Source of the DNA: CANKHA01 sp963731585
GTDB taxonomy: Bacteria > Pseudomonadota > Alphaproteobacteria > Rhizobiales > Xanthobacteraceae
Length of the DNA: 64,000 nucleotides
NCBI GenBank assembly: GCA_963731585.1
Contig: CAVSWC010000011.1
Span: forward strand, 1-64,000
Direction of reading: 5' to 3'
A program made the translations under genes and the position numbers. The notes under the pieces were generated by a model, which saw only the letters and a list, made by a program, of their open reading frames with translations, did no database searches and was not told where the DNA came from. Numbering within the stretch: position 1 is the first letter of the stretch; each line of letters begins with the position of its first letter. Positions 7,328 through 16,785 of the stretch are shown here, piece after piece.

Positions 7328-9331
7328 CTAGACCTTTTCTTCGAGCACGGTGCCGCCGCGCGGCCGCCGGATTTCGTCGACGTAGGCCTGCATTTCCGCG
7401 GACGGTTCTTTGGTCATCAGACTGACGACGTAGATGACCAGGAAGCCGAGCGGCATCCCAAGCAGGCCGCAGTTTATGTTGTTGAGGTTGAACCAACCGA
7501 CTTTGTTGGCCAGCGGATGCGCCAGCGTCGGCAAGGCTTCCATGGCATTGGGCAAGGCCATGGTCGCCGCCAGGTCGGCGATCACCGGCCTGCCGGTCAC
7601 CGGGTTGAGCAACGAGGTCATCCCTGCGTATTTCACGCCGAAACCAGGGAAGTAGCGGCTGACAACCAGGTAGAACAGGCACAGACCGAACCCGGCAATG
7701 ATGCCGCAGATGGCGCCTGTGGTCGTCGCGCGCTTCCACCAGATACCCATGACGAGGGCGGGGAAGTTGCCGGCCATCGCCAGCGAGAACGCCCACCCCA
7801 CCATGGCCAGGATATCTGCCGGTCTGGTCGAGGCCAGGTAGGCCGCGATCACCGCCACTATGAACAACAGCACCCGGGCCACCGTGAGCCGGCGAATGGT
7901 CGGCGCCTTTGGGTCGAGCATCTTGTAGTAGACGTCGTGGCTGAGCGCGTTGGCGATGGCGAGCAGGAGCCCGTCGGCGGTCGAAAGCGCGGCGGCAAGA
8001 CCGCCGGCCGCAACCAGGCCCGAGATCACATAGGGAAGGCCCGCGATCTCCGGAGTGGAGAGCACGATCACGTCCGTATTGATCACGAAGTCCTGCAGCC
8101 GGAGCACGCCGGGATGTCCGGCGACGGCTTTACAGGCGTCGATCACAGCCTGCACGCCTGCGGCATTCTTGCCGCAGACCTGGATCAGCCCGAGTTCGCC
8201 CCAGGTGAACATCCACGGACGGATGCTCGCCAGATCCCTGCCTATGATGTTGGTGTACACCTCGAGCTTGGAAAAGGCGGCATAAGCCGGCGCCGAGAAG
8301 TACAGCAGGAAGATGAAGAGCAGCGACCACGCCACCGACTGGCGCGCCTCACGCACCGACGGGGTCGTGAAGTAGCGCATCAGGATGTGCGGCAGCGACG
8401 CGGTGCCGACCATCATGCAGAAGATGATGCCGAAGAAGTTCAACGGGCTGTAGTTGATGAAGGGCTCGATGTGCGGCTTCAGTGCACCCGCCGGGCAGCT
8501 GGCTGCAGTGCAGAGGGTTGCGAGATTTTGCTGCACCATCTGGGCTTCGCGTGCTCCGATTTCCGCGATCGCACGGCCGTAGGTGAGCTCAGGGATGGGG
8601 ATGCCGTAGTACATCGTGGACAGGATTATGATTGGGGTCAGATAAGCGACGATCAGCACGATGTATTGCGCAATCTGCGTCCAAGTCACCGCCCGCATGC
8701 CGCCGAGCATCGAGCACAGCAGAATGCCGGCAAGCCCGGCGAATACCGCAAGTTCAAAAGGCATGCCGAGGAAGCGCGAGGCAATGAGGCCGGTGCCGTA
8801 GACCTGTGCCGTTACATAAGTAAAGGAGCAACAAACCAGCACGATCACCCCGAGCAAGCGCGCAGTGTTGCCGCCGAAGCGGAACGCCAGGAAGTCCGGC
8901 ACCGTGTAAGCGCCAAATTTCCGCAGATACGGTCCGATCAGGATCGACACCAGCACGAAGCCGCCGGTCCAGCCGAGAACCCAGGCGAGTCCGTCATAGC
9001 CGAGCAGGAACAACGTGCCCGCCATGCCGACGAAGGATGCCGCCGACATCCAGTCGGCTCCGGTGGCCATGCCGTTATAGAAGGCGGGAACGCGGCGCCC
9101 GGCCACGTAATATTCCGAAACTTGCGCGGTGCGCGTCATCACGCCGATGACGGCATAGACCACGATCGTGAAGCCCACGAACAGGTAGCCGAGGATCTTG
9201 TTCGGCACACCAATTTGCTCGAGAAGGGCAAGCAGCACGATGAAGGCCAGGAAGCCACCCGTGTAGGTGCCGTACATCCGCCCAAGCTGTTTATAAAAGG
9301 CGTCTGCACTTGTAGTTGTCTGGGTTGTCAT
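7328..9331 (-). CDS. Sodium:solute symporter, large subunit (VC_2705/ActP-like)
   Basis: A 667-residue polytopic protein of the SSS family, about 13-14 helices. Typical signatures are AGRRVPAFYNGMATGADWMS near residue 77-96, the GMAGTLFLLGYDGLAW segment and the central ALSTADGLLLAIANALSHD, the TM8 region that contributes to the sodium site. It is longer than ordinary SSS carriers because of an insertion between helices that holds cysteines (LATLCTAASCPAG) and one near VCGKNAAGVQAVIDACK. The small DUF4212 gene lies directly upstream; this pairing is the mark of the VC_2705 subfamily, whose substrates are short organic acids such as acetate or pyruvate (family knowledge). Substrate here unproven. 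Confidence 0.88.
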   Translation of the reverse strand: MTTQTTTSADAFYKQLGRMYGTYTGGFLAFIVLLALLEQIGVPNKILGYLFVGFTIVVYAVIGVMTRTAQVSEYYVAGRRVPAFYNGMATGADWMSAASFVGMAGTLFLLGYDGLAWVLGWTGGFVLVSILIGPYLRKFGAYTVPDFLAFRFGGNTARLLGVIVLVCCSFTYVTAQVYGTGLIASRFLGMPFELAVFAGLAGILLCSMLGGMRAVTWTQIAQYIVLIVAYLTPIIILSTMYYGIPIPELTYGRAIAEIGAREAQMVQQNLATLCTAASCPAGALKPHIEPFINYSPLNFFGIIFCMMVGTASLPHILMRYFTTPSVREARQSVAWSLLFIFLLYFSAPAYAAFSKLEVYTNIIGRDLASIRPWMFTWGELGLIQVCGKNAAGVQAVIDACKAVAGHPGVLRLQDFVINTDVIVLSTPEIAGLPYVISGLVAAGGLAAALSTADGLLLAIANALSHDVYYKMLDPKAPTIRRLTVARVLLFIVAVIAAYLASTRPADILAMVGWAFSLAMAGNFPALVMGIWWKRATTTGAICGIIAGFGLCLFYLVVSRYFPGFGVKYAGMTSLLNPVTGRPVIADLAATMALPNAMEALPTLAHPLANKVGWFNLNNINCGLLGMPLGFLVIYVVSLMTKEPSAEMQAYVDEIRRPRGGTVLEEKV

Positions 9332-9342
9332 GATCTGTCCCC

Positions 9343-9615
9343 TTAATCGTCTTCTGCCATGCCGAACTCGCGATCGATCCTGTCCTGCTGCTTGGCGAAC
9401 ATGAACAGCATGACCACGAACACGATCAGCGACCCTTGCGCGGCCATGTAGAAGCCGAGCGGGAAGCCGAGCACCGGAATCACGATCTTGTTAAGCGGGA
9501 CCACGAACATGTGGATGATGTAACCGAAGAAGAACCAGATCCCGAGATGCGTGAACATCAATCGGGTCGTCTTCCTCCAGTGTGCATCGGTATTGGCCTG
9601 ACTGGATTGAACCAT
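9343..9615 (-). CDS. DUF4212 protein, small subunit of the sodium:solute symporter
   Basis: A 90-residue protein with two transmembrane helices (LGIWFFFGYIIHMFVVPLN and LGFYMAAQGSLIVFVVMLFM) after a polar start MVQSSQANTDAHWRKTTRLM. The WRKTTRLM...LGIWFF wording and the C-terminal FAKQQDRIDREFG are characteristic of DUF4212. It ends 11 bases before the symporter start, so the two are translated together and probably form one transporter. Confidence 0.88.
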   Translation of the reverse strand: MVQSSQANTDAHWRKTTRLMFTHLGIWFFFGYIIHMFVVPLNKIVIPVLGFPLGFYMAAQGSLIVFVVMLFMFAKQQDRIDREFGMAEDD

Positions 9616-9862
9616 GGGTCGCGTCCTCCTCCGACACGCCCGCTCTCGCGGACTGAATTTGTTTCAGCGAGGAGAACGGCCAGCGCATCCACGAGCCTTT
9701 CCACGCTGCCCACTCCGAATTCTTCTTGGCCGGATTCGGGCAACGAAAAGCTACCACTGGTCATGGAGAGGGCCTTATAAGACTTTCGGCCAAGGGTCCC
9801 GCTCAGGCCGATAACCGCGTTATCGTAAGACTGCGCCGGCGAGGTTAGGAAGCCGCTGGCAT

Positions 9863-10489
9863 TTGAGAGTGGCGATGGGTCTTTGGGAAATTTTTCGCCG
9901 CCGGCCCCCTGTCCGTGAATTGGGCGAACTCGCGGATTTCATTGATGCGCAGGCCGCTTTCCTGACGCAGAAGGGCATCTTCGAATATTCCCGCGCCCGC
10001 GCGGGACATTACGCCAAGGTGCTGTTCGGCGAGATCGGGTTCCAGCACGCGGTCGAGCAATCGCGCTGGCGCGCCTTTCCACTCGGCCTCGCCATGGTGG
10101 CGGAGATCACGGAAGGCATTTTGCGCGCGCAGGCGGGTGACGACCGCCGGGCCGTGCTCGATGCACTGAGTTCTCTCGTGCTGTCGATTTTCGACCGCTA
10201 TCCGATTCCAGCCCAGCTGGCGAAGGCGGAATGGCTGGATGCGCGGCGTGAGCTCGCACGCCGGCTCGATCTGATCGGCATCCACGCGGTGAAATTCGCC
10301 AAGGACGTGCCGGAGCCCTTTGTCGAGAGCTATTTCGCGCTGATGCCGATCCATGAAAAGCTGCGCACACATGACTACCAGACCATTCGCAATTACATGC
10401 GCGTCACGGCCTGCAACATCCACGACGAATTCGAGAAACGCGCGGATATCGCGGCGCTGGTTGCCGCGTTGCGGACCCAGTCGGAATAA
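9863..10489 (+). CDS. Conserved hypothetical soluble protein
   Basis: A 208-residue protein, start MRVAMGLWEIFRRRPPVREL (an internal ATG at residue 5 is an alternative). It is mostly helical with no signal peptide or membrane segment. The wording FIDAQAAFLTQKGIFEYSRARAGHY and the tail YMRVTACNIHDEFEKRADI recur in Bradyrhizobiaceae hypothetical proteins; I know no tested function. It stands alone, divergent from the DUF4212 gene, so the 9616-9862 gap should hold both promoters. Confidence 0.65.
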   Translation: MRVAMGLWEIFRRRPPVRELGELADFIDAQAAFLTQKGIFEYSRARAGHYAKVLFGEIGFQHAVEQSRWRAFPLGLAMVAEITEGILRAQAGDDRRAVLDALSSLVLSIFDRYPIPAQLAKAEWLDARRELARRLDLIGIHAVKFAKDVPEPFVESYFALMPIHEKLRTHDYQTIRNYMRVTACNIHDEFEKRADIAALVAALRTQSE

Positions 10490-10669
10490 CCGCGCCGCCT
10501 GCGGTAACGCTCCGCAAGGCGCGCCATGGCTAGTTTAGTGACTGATTAATAATACGCAGCGAATACCCTGCGGCGTGGGTGGCTTTCTTTTAAAATGCTG
10601 GCGTATTGAGGAGCAAACGGCATCGTTGCAGCGCCACGCCTGCGCAGCCTGGACTGAGATGTACTGGGG

Positions 10670-11084
10670 ATGAAAAAAATGAAAATGCAGAAACCTGGAC
10701 TTGTTGCTGGCGGTGCGCTCGCCGCCGCTTTTGCCATGACGTCGCCGGCGGCGGCGCAGCCGATCGCCTGTAGCTATTTGTCGCCGGGCATGCTCGCCGC
10801 GGTCCGCCCCGCCGGCCCCTGCGTCTATCAGGGCGACCGCATCGCGCAGCAGGGCCCGGTCTATGACGGCCCGGCGGTGATCGCACCGCAACCGACTTAT
10901 GCACCATCCCGCACCGCGCGTAGCCTATCCTTATGTGCCTGGGCGCTATCAGTCCGCAGCCGTCATGCAGATGCAGCCGGTGCGCGGCATGCGCGCAGGC
11001 ACGCCGCAGATCGTGCCTGCGCGTGCGGAAGTGCACATCTACGGCCCAGACCGGATGGACATCCGGCTCTACCGGCCTGATTAA
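10670..11084 (+). CDS. Small secreted protein (frame broken once)
   Basis: It starts MKKMKMQKPGLVAGGALAAA with a signal peptide ending SPAAAQ, then cysteines in IACSYLSPGM and GPCVYQGD. Near 10908 the frame shifts by one base: before it reads PQPTYAPS, after it PRVAYPYVPGRYQSAAV, ending RMDIRLYRPD. Together they give one plausible secreted protein of about 137 residues, so I treat the shift as an extra base in ATCCCGCA. Function unknown. No close operon partner. Confidence 0.5.
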
Positions 11085-11109
11085 TTTTCTCGTCATGGCG
11101 CGGGCATCG

Positions 11110-11196
11110 CCCGCGAAGACGGGCGTAAACGCTCTTATGGCCCGCGAAGACGGGCGTAAACGCCCTTATGGCCCGCGAAGACGGGCGTAAACGCCC
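11110..11196. repeat. Three 31-bp tandem repeats with hairpin potential
   Basis: Units start at 11110, 11141 and 11172; the last is cut short at about 25 bp. Each contains cccgcgaagacgggcgtaaa, so CCCG...CGGG can pair inside every unit. The array lies between two convergent genes (10670-11084 plus strand, rlmB minus strand) and may end transcription from both sides. Three units with hardly any spacer difference argue against CRISPR. Confidence 0.75.
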
Positions 11197-11213
11197 GGTC
11201 GCGTTGCGACCTT

Positions 11214-12040
11214 CTATTTCAGCCGCGTGGTGGCGATATAGAGCGCGAGCGCGGCGGCATTCGACACATTCAGGCTCTTGATCGCGCCCGGCAGATCGAG
11301 CCGGGCGACCTGATCGCAGGTCTCGCGCGTGAGCTGGCGCAAGCCCTTGCCTTCGGCGCCGAGCACCAGCGCGAGCGGCGCGCGCAACGCCGCCGCCGCC
11401 AGGTCGCTGTCGCCGCTGGAATCGAGCCCGACCAGCAGGAAGCCGCGCTCCTTGAGCGCCGCCAGGCCGCGCGACAGATTCTGTACCGTCACCAGCGGCA
11501 CCAGTTCGAGCGCGCCGGAGGCGGATTTTGCCAGCACGCCGGTCGCTTCCGGTGAGTGGCGCGCGGTGGTGACGATCGCGGAAACGCGCAAAGGCGGCGG
11601 CGGAGCGGAAGATCGCCCCGACGTTATGCGGATCGGTGATCTGGTCGAGCACCAGCACGATGCCTTGCGCCGGTATGTCTTCGATCTCGGGCGAGGGCAG
11701 GGGATCGGCTTCCGCCATGACGCCCTGATGCACCGCTTCCGGGCCGAGCCGGGCCGCCAGGGCATCGGGCCGCACCATTTCCGGCTCCAGCGAAATCGGC
11801 GCGCCATCCTCGCGCAGGCGGCGCAGCGCGTTTTCGGTCGTCAGCAGCCGGCGGATGCGCCGTGCCGGATTTTCCAGCGCCGCCTTGACCGTGTGGATGC
11901 CATAGAGGATCGCCGGGCCGTCGGCGAGAGCTGCCGCCATGGAATTTGCCGCGCGGTGGCGGGCGGCGGCCGCGCGGGGCCGCGTTTGCCCCGCGGCCGG
12001 AGGATTTTTCGGGCCGCCGATCCCATTCGCCTTTGCGCAT
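11214..12040 (-). CDS. rlmB: 23S rRNA 2'-O-methyltransferase, SpoU/TrmH family (RlmB)
   Basis: SPOUT-fold enzyme that uses SAM to methylate a guanosine ribose of 23S rRNA. The N-terminal substrate domain reads ILYGIHTVKAALENPARRIR; the catalytic part has VLDQITDPHNVGAIFRSAAA (motif 1), LVLGAEGKGL (motif 2) and LNVSNAAALALY (motif 3, the knot). Two +1 shifts break the frame: near 11587 (FAVSAIVTT continues in another frame) and near 11930 (PPPRGKFHGGSS to ADGPAILYG). With both removed the best start is the ATG ending at 12040 (MRKGEWDRRPEKSSGRG), giving an Arg/Gly/Pro-rich tail before the domain. Next to tRNA-Tyr and tRNA-Gly, as usual in Rhizobiales. Confidence 0.85.
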
Positions 12041-12203
12041 CGCCGGTTCTTGTCACGCCGGGGCGGCCTTGGCAATTTGTGCCGCGCCCGTTTCGCCGGT
12101 TTCCCATTGACTCTCAAGGGGTCGGACACCATAACCCGCCGGGGGCGGTCGCGGTGTTTTCAGCTGATTTACGCCGGAAAACTCGCGCTAGATTCCCTGG
12201 TTC

Positions 12204-12288
12204 GGATGGGTGCCCGAGTGGTTAAAGGGGACGGACTGTAAATCCGTTGGCTTAGCCTACGTTGGTTCAAATCCAACCCCATCCACCA
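12204..12288 (+). tRNA. tRNA-Tyr (anticodon GTA)
   Basis: Starts ggatgggtgcccgagtggtt; class II tRNA with a long variable arm (ggcttagcct). Anticodon loop actgtaaat gives GTA. T-arm gttggttcaaatccaac, acceptor ggatggg/cccatcc, encoded CCA at 12286-12288. First of a tRNA pair. Confidence 0.95.
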
Positions 12289-12350
12289 TCTCTTCCGAGG
12301 TTGGTAACCGGCAGCTGGTATAGAGACGGCGGCCGTTGCCGAGACCTGAT

Positions 12351-12424
12351 GCGGGTGTAGCTCAATGGTAGAGCAGCAGCCTTCCAAGCTGAATACGAGG
12401 GTTCGATTCCCTTCACCCGCTCCA
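12351..12424 (+). tRNA. tRNA-Gly (anticodon TCC)
   Basis: Starts gcgggtgtagctcaatggta; anticodon loop cttccaa gives TCC. T-arm gagggttcgattccctt, acceptor gcgggtg/cacccgc, CCA encoded. It lies 62 bases after tRNA-Tyr and is probably co-transcribed. Confidence 0.95.
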
Positions 12425-12548
12425 ATTTCTTCTGCCGGCGCTGACTAGGCTCCTCACGGGCCTGTGCAATACGGCACGGAATCTTCCGTTTCCTTACCTC
12501 TCGACCTGCGCCTAAGATGCCACCAAAATTTGCACAGGGAGGTGTCTT

Positions 12549-13578
12549 ATGCGGCTTCGCCCCGGGCTTCTGCTCGGCGCCTTGCTGGCGTCGTTGGCGT
12601 CGCCGTCGTCCCTTCGGGCGCAAGACGCCACGCCCTTCTATAAAGACAAGCAGATCCGCATCATCATCAGCGCCGGCGTGGCCGGGGGCTATATGGAATA
12701 TGCCCGCACGCTTGCCGATAACATGGGCAAGCATATCGCCGGCAATCCAAGCTTTATCGTGCAGAGCATGCCGGGCGCGGGCGGGCTGCAGGCCACCAAT
12801 TATCTCTACACGCAGGCGCCGCAGGACGGCACGACGATCGGCATCGTGCATTCGACCATTCCGCTCGCGCCGCTCTGGGGCATGCAGGGGGTGCGCTACG
12901 AGACGCTGAAGTTCCACTGGATCGGCGCCTTCGACCGTGCGCCCGGCGTCTGCCTGATGTGGGCGGCCTCGCCGGTGAAGACCTGGCAGGACATCCTGGA
13001 GAAGGGCGCAACGGTCGGCAGTTCCGGCGCGGGCTCGCAGATGGATGCCTATCCCGCGCTGCTCAACAAATTATTCGGCGCCAAGATGAAGGTGATCGCC
13101 GGCTACAAAGACGGCACCTCGATCTATCTCGCCATGGAGCGCGGAGAAGTGGACGGCCGCTGCGGCGGCCAGATGTCGGCCATCCGGGCGAACCGGCCCG
13201 ATTGGCTGACCGAAAAGAAGATCATTGCACCGATCGTCATTGCCATGCAGCGCCATCCGGATTTCCCCGACACGCCGACGGTGCTGGAATTCGCCAAGGA
13301 CGAGGCGACGCGCCAGACGCTGGAATTGATAACCGTCTCACAGGGTCTCGACCGGCCGGTGCTGATGCCGCCCAATACGCCGCCCGCCGCGGGTGAAGGA
13401 AATCCGCGACGCCTTCAGGGCGACCCTGGCGGATCCGGAATTTGTTGCCGAAATCAAGCGCAGGAATATGGGTCTTGATCCGGTCTTCGCCGAAGAGATG
13501 ACGGCGACGCTGGCCAAGGCTTTCGCGTCGCCGCCCGACGTCATCGCGACCGCTCGCGAAGCGCTTGGCGGCAGATAA
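12549..13578 (+). CDS. Bug/TctC-family periplasmic binding protein (frame broken once)
   Basis: Tripartite tricarboxylate transporter receptor family. The signal peptide is MRLRPGLLLGALLASLASPS; the mature part begins ATPFYKDKQIRIIISAGVAG, followed by the family segments PSFIVQSMPGAGGLQATNYL and GIVHSTIPLAPLWG. A +1 shift near 13389 splits it: NTPPA, then RVKEIRDAFRATLADPEFV. Corrected length is about 342 residues, normal for the family. Bug proteins bind carboxylates and often stand alone without TctAB genes, as here. The next two genes, a cupin and a secreted hydrolase, suggest one catabolic unit. ATG chosen for its signal peptide and the GGGAGGTG upstream. Confidence 0.8.
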
Positions 13579-13609
13579 GACAGAAACGCAACCTAAAACG
13601 GAGGAAGCA

Positions 13610-14099
13610 ATGTCAGACACCCAAGATCGCCGCGCCGGATGAGGAATTGCTCAAACGCCATGTGGCGGCCGAAGCCACCGTGAAGAGCTTTCATTATGAG
13701 AAGCCGAGCGGCGTCAACAGCGCGAAGGGCCGGGTCAATCTGGGCAAGGCCGACATCGTGCGCGGCGTCGTGCAGATCGTGAAAAAGAACGGTGGCGAAA
13801 ACAATCTGCATTACCACACCAACGCCGCCAGCTTCTGGATGGTGCTGAAAGGGCGCGTGCGCTTCTACGGACCGGATGACGTGCTGATCGGCGAATTCGG
13901 CCCGCATGAAGGCACCATCACGCCGCGCTATGCGCGTTACTGGTTCGAGAATGTGGGCGACGAGGACCTGGAAATCCTGCAGGTCGGCGCCTATGCCGAC
14001 GCCGGCGCTGACAGCAGCGGACGCACCGATTCCGCTCCGCAGCGCTACCAGGTGCACACCGCAGACCGCTTCGACGGGGTGATCCAGCCGAAGGGGTAA
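13610..14099 (+). CDS. Cupin-domain protein (frame broken at the start)
   Basis: About 162 residues. A good ribosome site (GGAGGAAGCA) precedes the ATG at 13610, which begins MSDT; an extra base in ACACCCAAG then puts KIAAPDEELLKRHVAAEATV in another frame. The cupin core is visible: NLHYHTNAASFWMVLKGRVR holds the HxHx-type metal motif and is followed by the second half PHEGTITPRYARYWFENVG. It could be a small oxygenase, isomerase or ligand-binding protein for the compound handled by its neighbours. Sits 31 bases after the Bug gene. Confidence 0.75.
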
Positions 14100-14129
14100 G
14101 CCGTCCAGCCCAGCTCCATGGAGAAACTG

Positions 14130-15498
14130 ATGACCGGACTATCGTCACGATCCGTCGCTGCATTCGCCGCCGTCTTGGCTTTGATCACCTGCGGGGTTGC
14201 GACTGCGCAGGCGCAGGGCTCGAACTTCCCGCCGCCGAAGTTTGTGCACTTCGGCGGACACGAACAAGCACAGGGCGCCCTCTATATGCCGGATCCTGCC
14301 GTGTATCCCAATCCGACGATCGCGATGATCGCGGTCCACCGGGTCAATAACCGGATGCACAATGACGGGATCAGCCCGCTGATCGACCGGGAGATGCCGA
14401 AGCGCGGCGTCATCGTTCTCGGCCTGAACACCCACTCGGTCAACAACGAGGCGGCGGTCGACTGGGAAGGGCAGATGCCGAAGGATCTCAAGGCCGCCGT
14501 CGAGTATCTGAAGAAAGAGGTCGGCGCCAAGACCATCGTGCTGCTGGGCGGCAGCGGCGGCGGGCCGAACGTCGCCTTCTATCAGGCGCTCGCGGAGAAG
14601 GGACTGAGTGTCTGCAAGGGACCGAACAAGATCGTCGAATGCGCGGACGATCCCGATCTGATCGGGCCGCCGGCCGATGCGATCGTGTTTCGCGACACCC
14701 ACCCCGGCAACCCGATGAACCGTTTGCGCAGCGCCAATCCGGCGGTGCTCAACGAAGCCGACGCCGGCAACACTCGACGACAGCCTGAACCCGTTCCTCG
14801 AGAAGAACGGCTACAATCCGAAGGGCTGCTCCACCTTCTCGGCGGAGTTTCAGAAGCGCTATTTCGAAGGCCAGTCCGCGCGCATGAACAAGCTGGTCGA
14901 CCAGGCCTTGAAGATGAAGGCCGATATGAAGGCCGGAAAGGCCTTCCCGGTCGACGATGCGCCCTTCGTCGCGCACCGCAACGGCGCCCGCCTGACGGTG
15001 CTCGACCGCACCGTCGACGGCAAGACCGACAAGCCCCGCAAGCTTGTGAAGGACGATGGATCGATCGTCACCGACATCGTGACCACGGTCCGCCCGTGCT
15101 CGCCGAAGGCCAAGGAGGAGGATGCGACCTACGCCGAGTCGATCGACGTGACGGTCAAGTCATTCCTCGGCCCGGGCGCCATCCGGTCGAAGCACGCGAT
15201 GACCGACATCGATCACTGCTCCACCAACAATTCGACGATCTGCATGGTGCAGTACATCACGGTGCCGACATTGGTTCTGGCCGCGCAGGGCCATTACTTC
15301 ATCCACGACAACGAGGAGATCTTCGAAAAATCGGCGTCCCGCGCGAAGGACTACGCCGTCATCGCGGGCGCCACCCATGGCATGGGAAATTGCGGGCGTT
15401 GCGAGGGCGCGCCCTACAAGAATGCGCGGACGAATTTCTACGACTACATCGCCAAATGGCTGAATACCGGCTACGCGCCGGTCACCGCGCTGCGGTAG
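14130..15498 (+). CDS. Secreted alpha/beta hydrolase-like protein (frame broken once)
   Basis: Start at 14130 because GGAG lies seven bases upstream and a signal peptide follows (MTGLSSRSVAAFAAVLALIT ... TAQAQG). The order of elements fits an alpha/beta hydrolase: TIVLLGGSGGGPNVAFYQAL near residue 140 is the nucleophile elbow (Ser in GGSGGG), and AGATHGMGNCGRCEG near the C terminus can supply the catalytic His. Paired cysteines (GLSVCKG, VECADD, GCSTF, DHCSTN, TICMV, NCGRCEG) suit a periplasmic enzyme. A +1 shift near 14772 (DAGN to LDDSLNPFLEKNG) interrupts it. Corrected length about 455 residues. Substrate unknown. Confidence 0.65.
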
Positions 15499-15622
15499 GC
15501 TCCGGCTCGGGCGGGGCCTGCTCAAGGCGTGTCTCTGCGGCCGTTCCGGGCTTGCAAAGACGCGCCTTATCATGCATGAACAGGCCCGCGGCGGACCTTT
15601 GGGCCGCCGCTTCCGCTTCTGG

Positions 15623-15698
15623 AGGAGTGTAGCTCAATTGGTAGAGCACCGGTCTCCAAAACCGGGGGTTGGGGGTTCGAGTCCCTCCACTCCTGCCA
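15623..15698 (+). tRNA. tRNA-Trp (anticodon CCA)
   Basis: Starts aggagtgtagctcaattggt; anticodon loop ctccaaa gives CCA. T-arm gggggttcgagtccctc, acceptor aggagtg/cactcct, encoded CCA at the end. Lies upstream of secE as in most Rhizobiales. Confidence 0.95.
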
Positions 15699-15809
15699 GG
15701 GTGATCAGGCTCGGTCGCGAGTTTTGCTTACTGAGGCGCGGCTTGGCCGCCGACACCCCCTCCGGATACGGCGCCGTGAAAAGGCGATAAGAGAGCGACA
15801 TAACAGATT

Positions 15810-16007
15810 ATGGCTAAGAGCGGCCCATTCAAGTTTTTGCAGGAAGTGCGCGAGGAGACCGAGAAGGTCACCTGGCCGTCGCGGCGTGAAACCTTGGTTA
15901 CCACCATCATGGTGTTCGTGATGGTGGCGGTCGCATCCGTCTTCTTCCTGATCGTGGACCTGGTTGTGCGCAACATCATTACATTGATCCTGGGCATCGC
16001 CAGTTGA
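15810..16007 (+). CDS. secE: Preprotein translocase subunit SecE
   Basis: A 65-residue inner-membrane subunit of SecYEG. An amphipathic helix with the conserved EETEKVTWPSRRET stretch (residues 12-25) precedes one transmembrane helix (TIMVFVMVAVASVFFLIVDL) and the C-terminal RNIITLILG. This is the short, single-span form usual outside enterics. It overlaps the open frame of nusG, and secE-nusG-rplK follow in order. Confidence 0.95.
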   Translation: MAKSGPFKFLQEVREETEKVTWPSRRETLVTTIMVFVMVAVASVFFLIVDLVVRNIITLILGIAS

Positions 16008-16030
16008 CAGGAGTTTCCGGAATTTCCGCC

Positions 16031-16561
16031 ATGGCTAAGCGCTGGTACATCGTCCACGCCTACTCGAATTTTGAGAACAAGGTAGCGGATTCTATTCGCG
16101 AGCAGGCCAAGCAGCGCGGGCTGTCGGACCTGTTCGACGAGATCATGGTCCCGAAGGAAAAAGTCGTGGAAGTGCGCCGCGGACGCAAAGTCGACGCCGA
16201 GCGCAAGTTCTTCCCCGGTTATGTGCTGGTGAAGATGGACCTCACCGACGAGGCCTATCACCTGATCAAGAACACGCCGAAGGTCACCGGCTTTCTCGGT
16301 TCGGACAACAAGCCGCAAGCGATCTCGGAGGCGGAGGCGCAGCGCATTCTGCATCAGGTGCAGGAAGGCATTGAGCGGCCGAAGCCGTCGATTTCCTTCG
16401 AAACCGGCGAGCAGGTCCGCGTCTCGGATGGCCCCTTCGCCTCGTTCAACGGGGTGGTGGAGGAAGTCGACGAAGCGCGCTCGCGGCTGAAAGTGGCGGT
16501 GTCCATCTTCGGACGCGCTACCCCAGTGGAGCTGGAATTCGGCCAGGTCGAGAAGCTATAA
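16031..16561 (+). CDS. nusG: Transcription termination/antitermination factor NusG
   Basis: A 176-residue protein from the ATG at 16031 (MAKRWYIVHAYSNFENKVAD). The NGN domain that binds RNA polymerase covers residues 1-105 (RKFFPGYVLVKMDL is its hallmark); the KOW domain near residue 125 reads GEQVRVSDGPFASFNGVVEE. An in-frame codon at 16004 would add nine unlikely residues. The product links RNA polymerase to Rho or to the ribosome. Confidence 0.95.
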   Translation: MAKRWYIVHAYSNFENKVADSIREQAKQRGLSDLFDEIMVPKEKVVEVRRGRKVDAERKFFPGYVLVKMDLTDEAYHLIKNTPKVTGFLGSDNKPQAISEAEAQRILHQVQEGIERPKPSISFETGEQVRVSDGPFASFNGVVEEVDEARSRLKVAVSIFGRATPVELEFGQVEKL

Positions 16562-16566
16562 GGCAC

Positions 16567-16678
16567 GTGTCCCGGGCGCTGCGCAGCACGAGTGATGCGC
16601 TGCAGAACCGGGACCGTTACGGACCGCGAAGGTCCCGGCTCTGCGGTGCACCGCTGCGCGCTGCACCGCGTCCGGGAC
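16567..16678. repeat. 112-bp palindromic intergenic repeat, copy 1
   Basis: Begins gtgtcccgggcgctgcgcag and ends with accgcgtccgggac; internal inverted parts (GTCCCGG/CCGGGAC, GCGGTGCA/TGCACCGC) can fold into a multi-branched stem. A second copy with the same order of blocks lies at 54096-54207. Both are between genes, here nusG and rplK. It resembles the mosaic repeats (RIME-like) of Rhizobiales. Confidence 0.7.
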
Positions 16679-16785
16679 GACGAACAGAGTAAGCGTGCGT
16701 GGGAGGTGAGGGCGGCCGCCAGCCGCCAAGATCCGCACCACGGACCCTGCAACCGCCGGTTATCAGCCCGGCACAGGAGTGAGTT

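Noticed and set aside
7517..9346. A 609-codon plus-strand frame opposite the sodium:solute symporter
   Set aside because: Its composition (strings of His, Arg, Gln, Glu) is the complement of membrane-protein codons; no family likeness and no ribosome site.
11110..11196. Possible CRISPR array
   Set aside because: Units are directly joined, without unique spacers, only three copies, and no cas genes are in the window.
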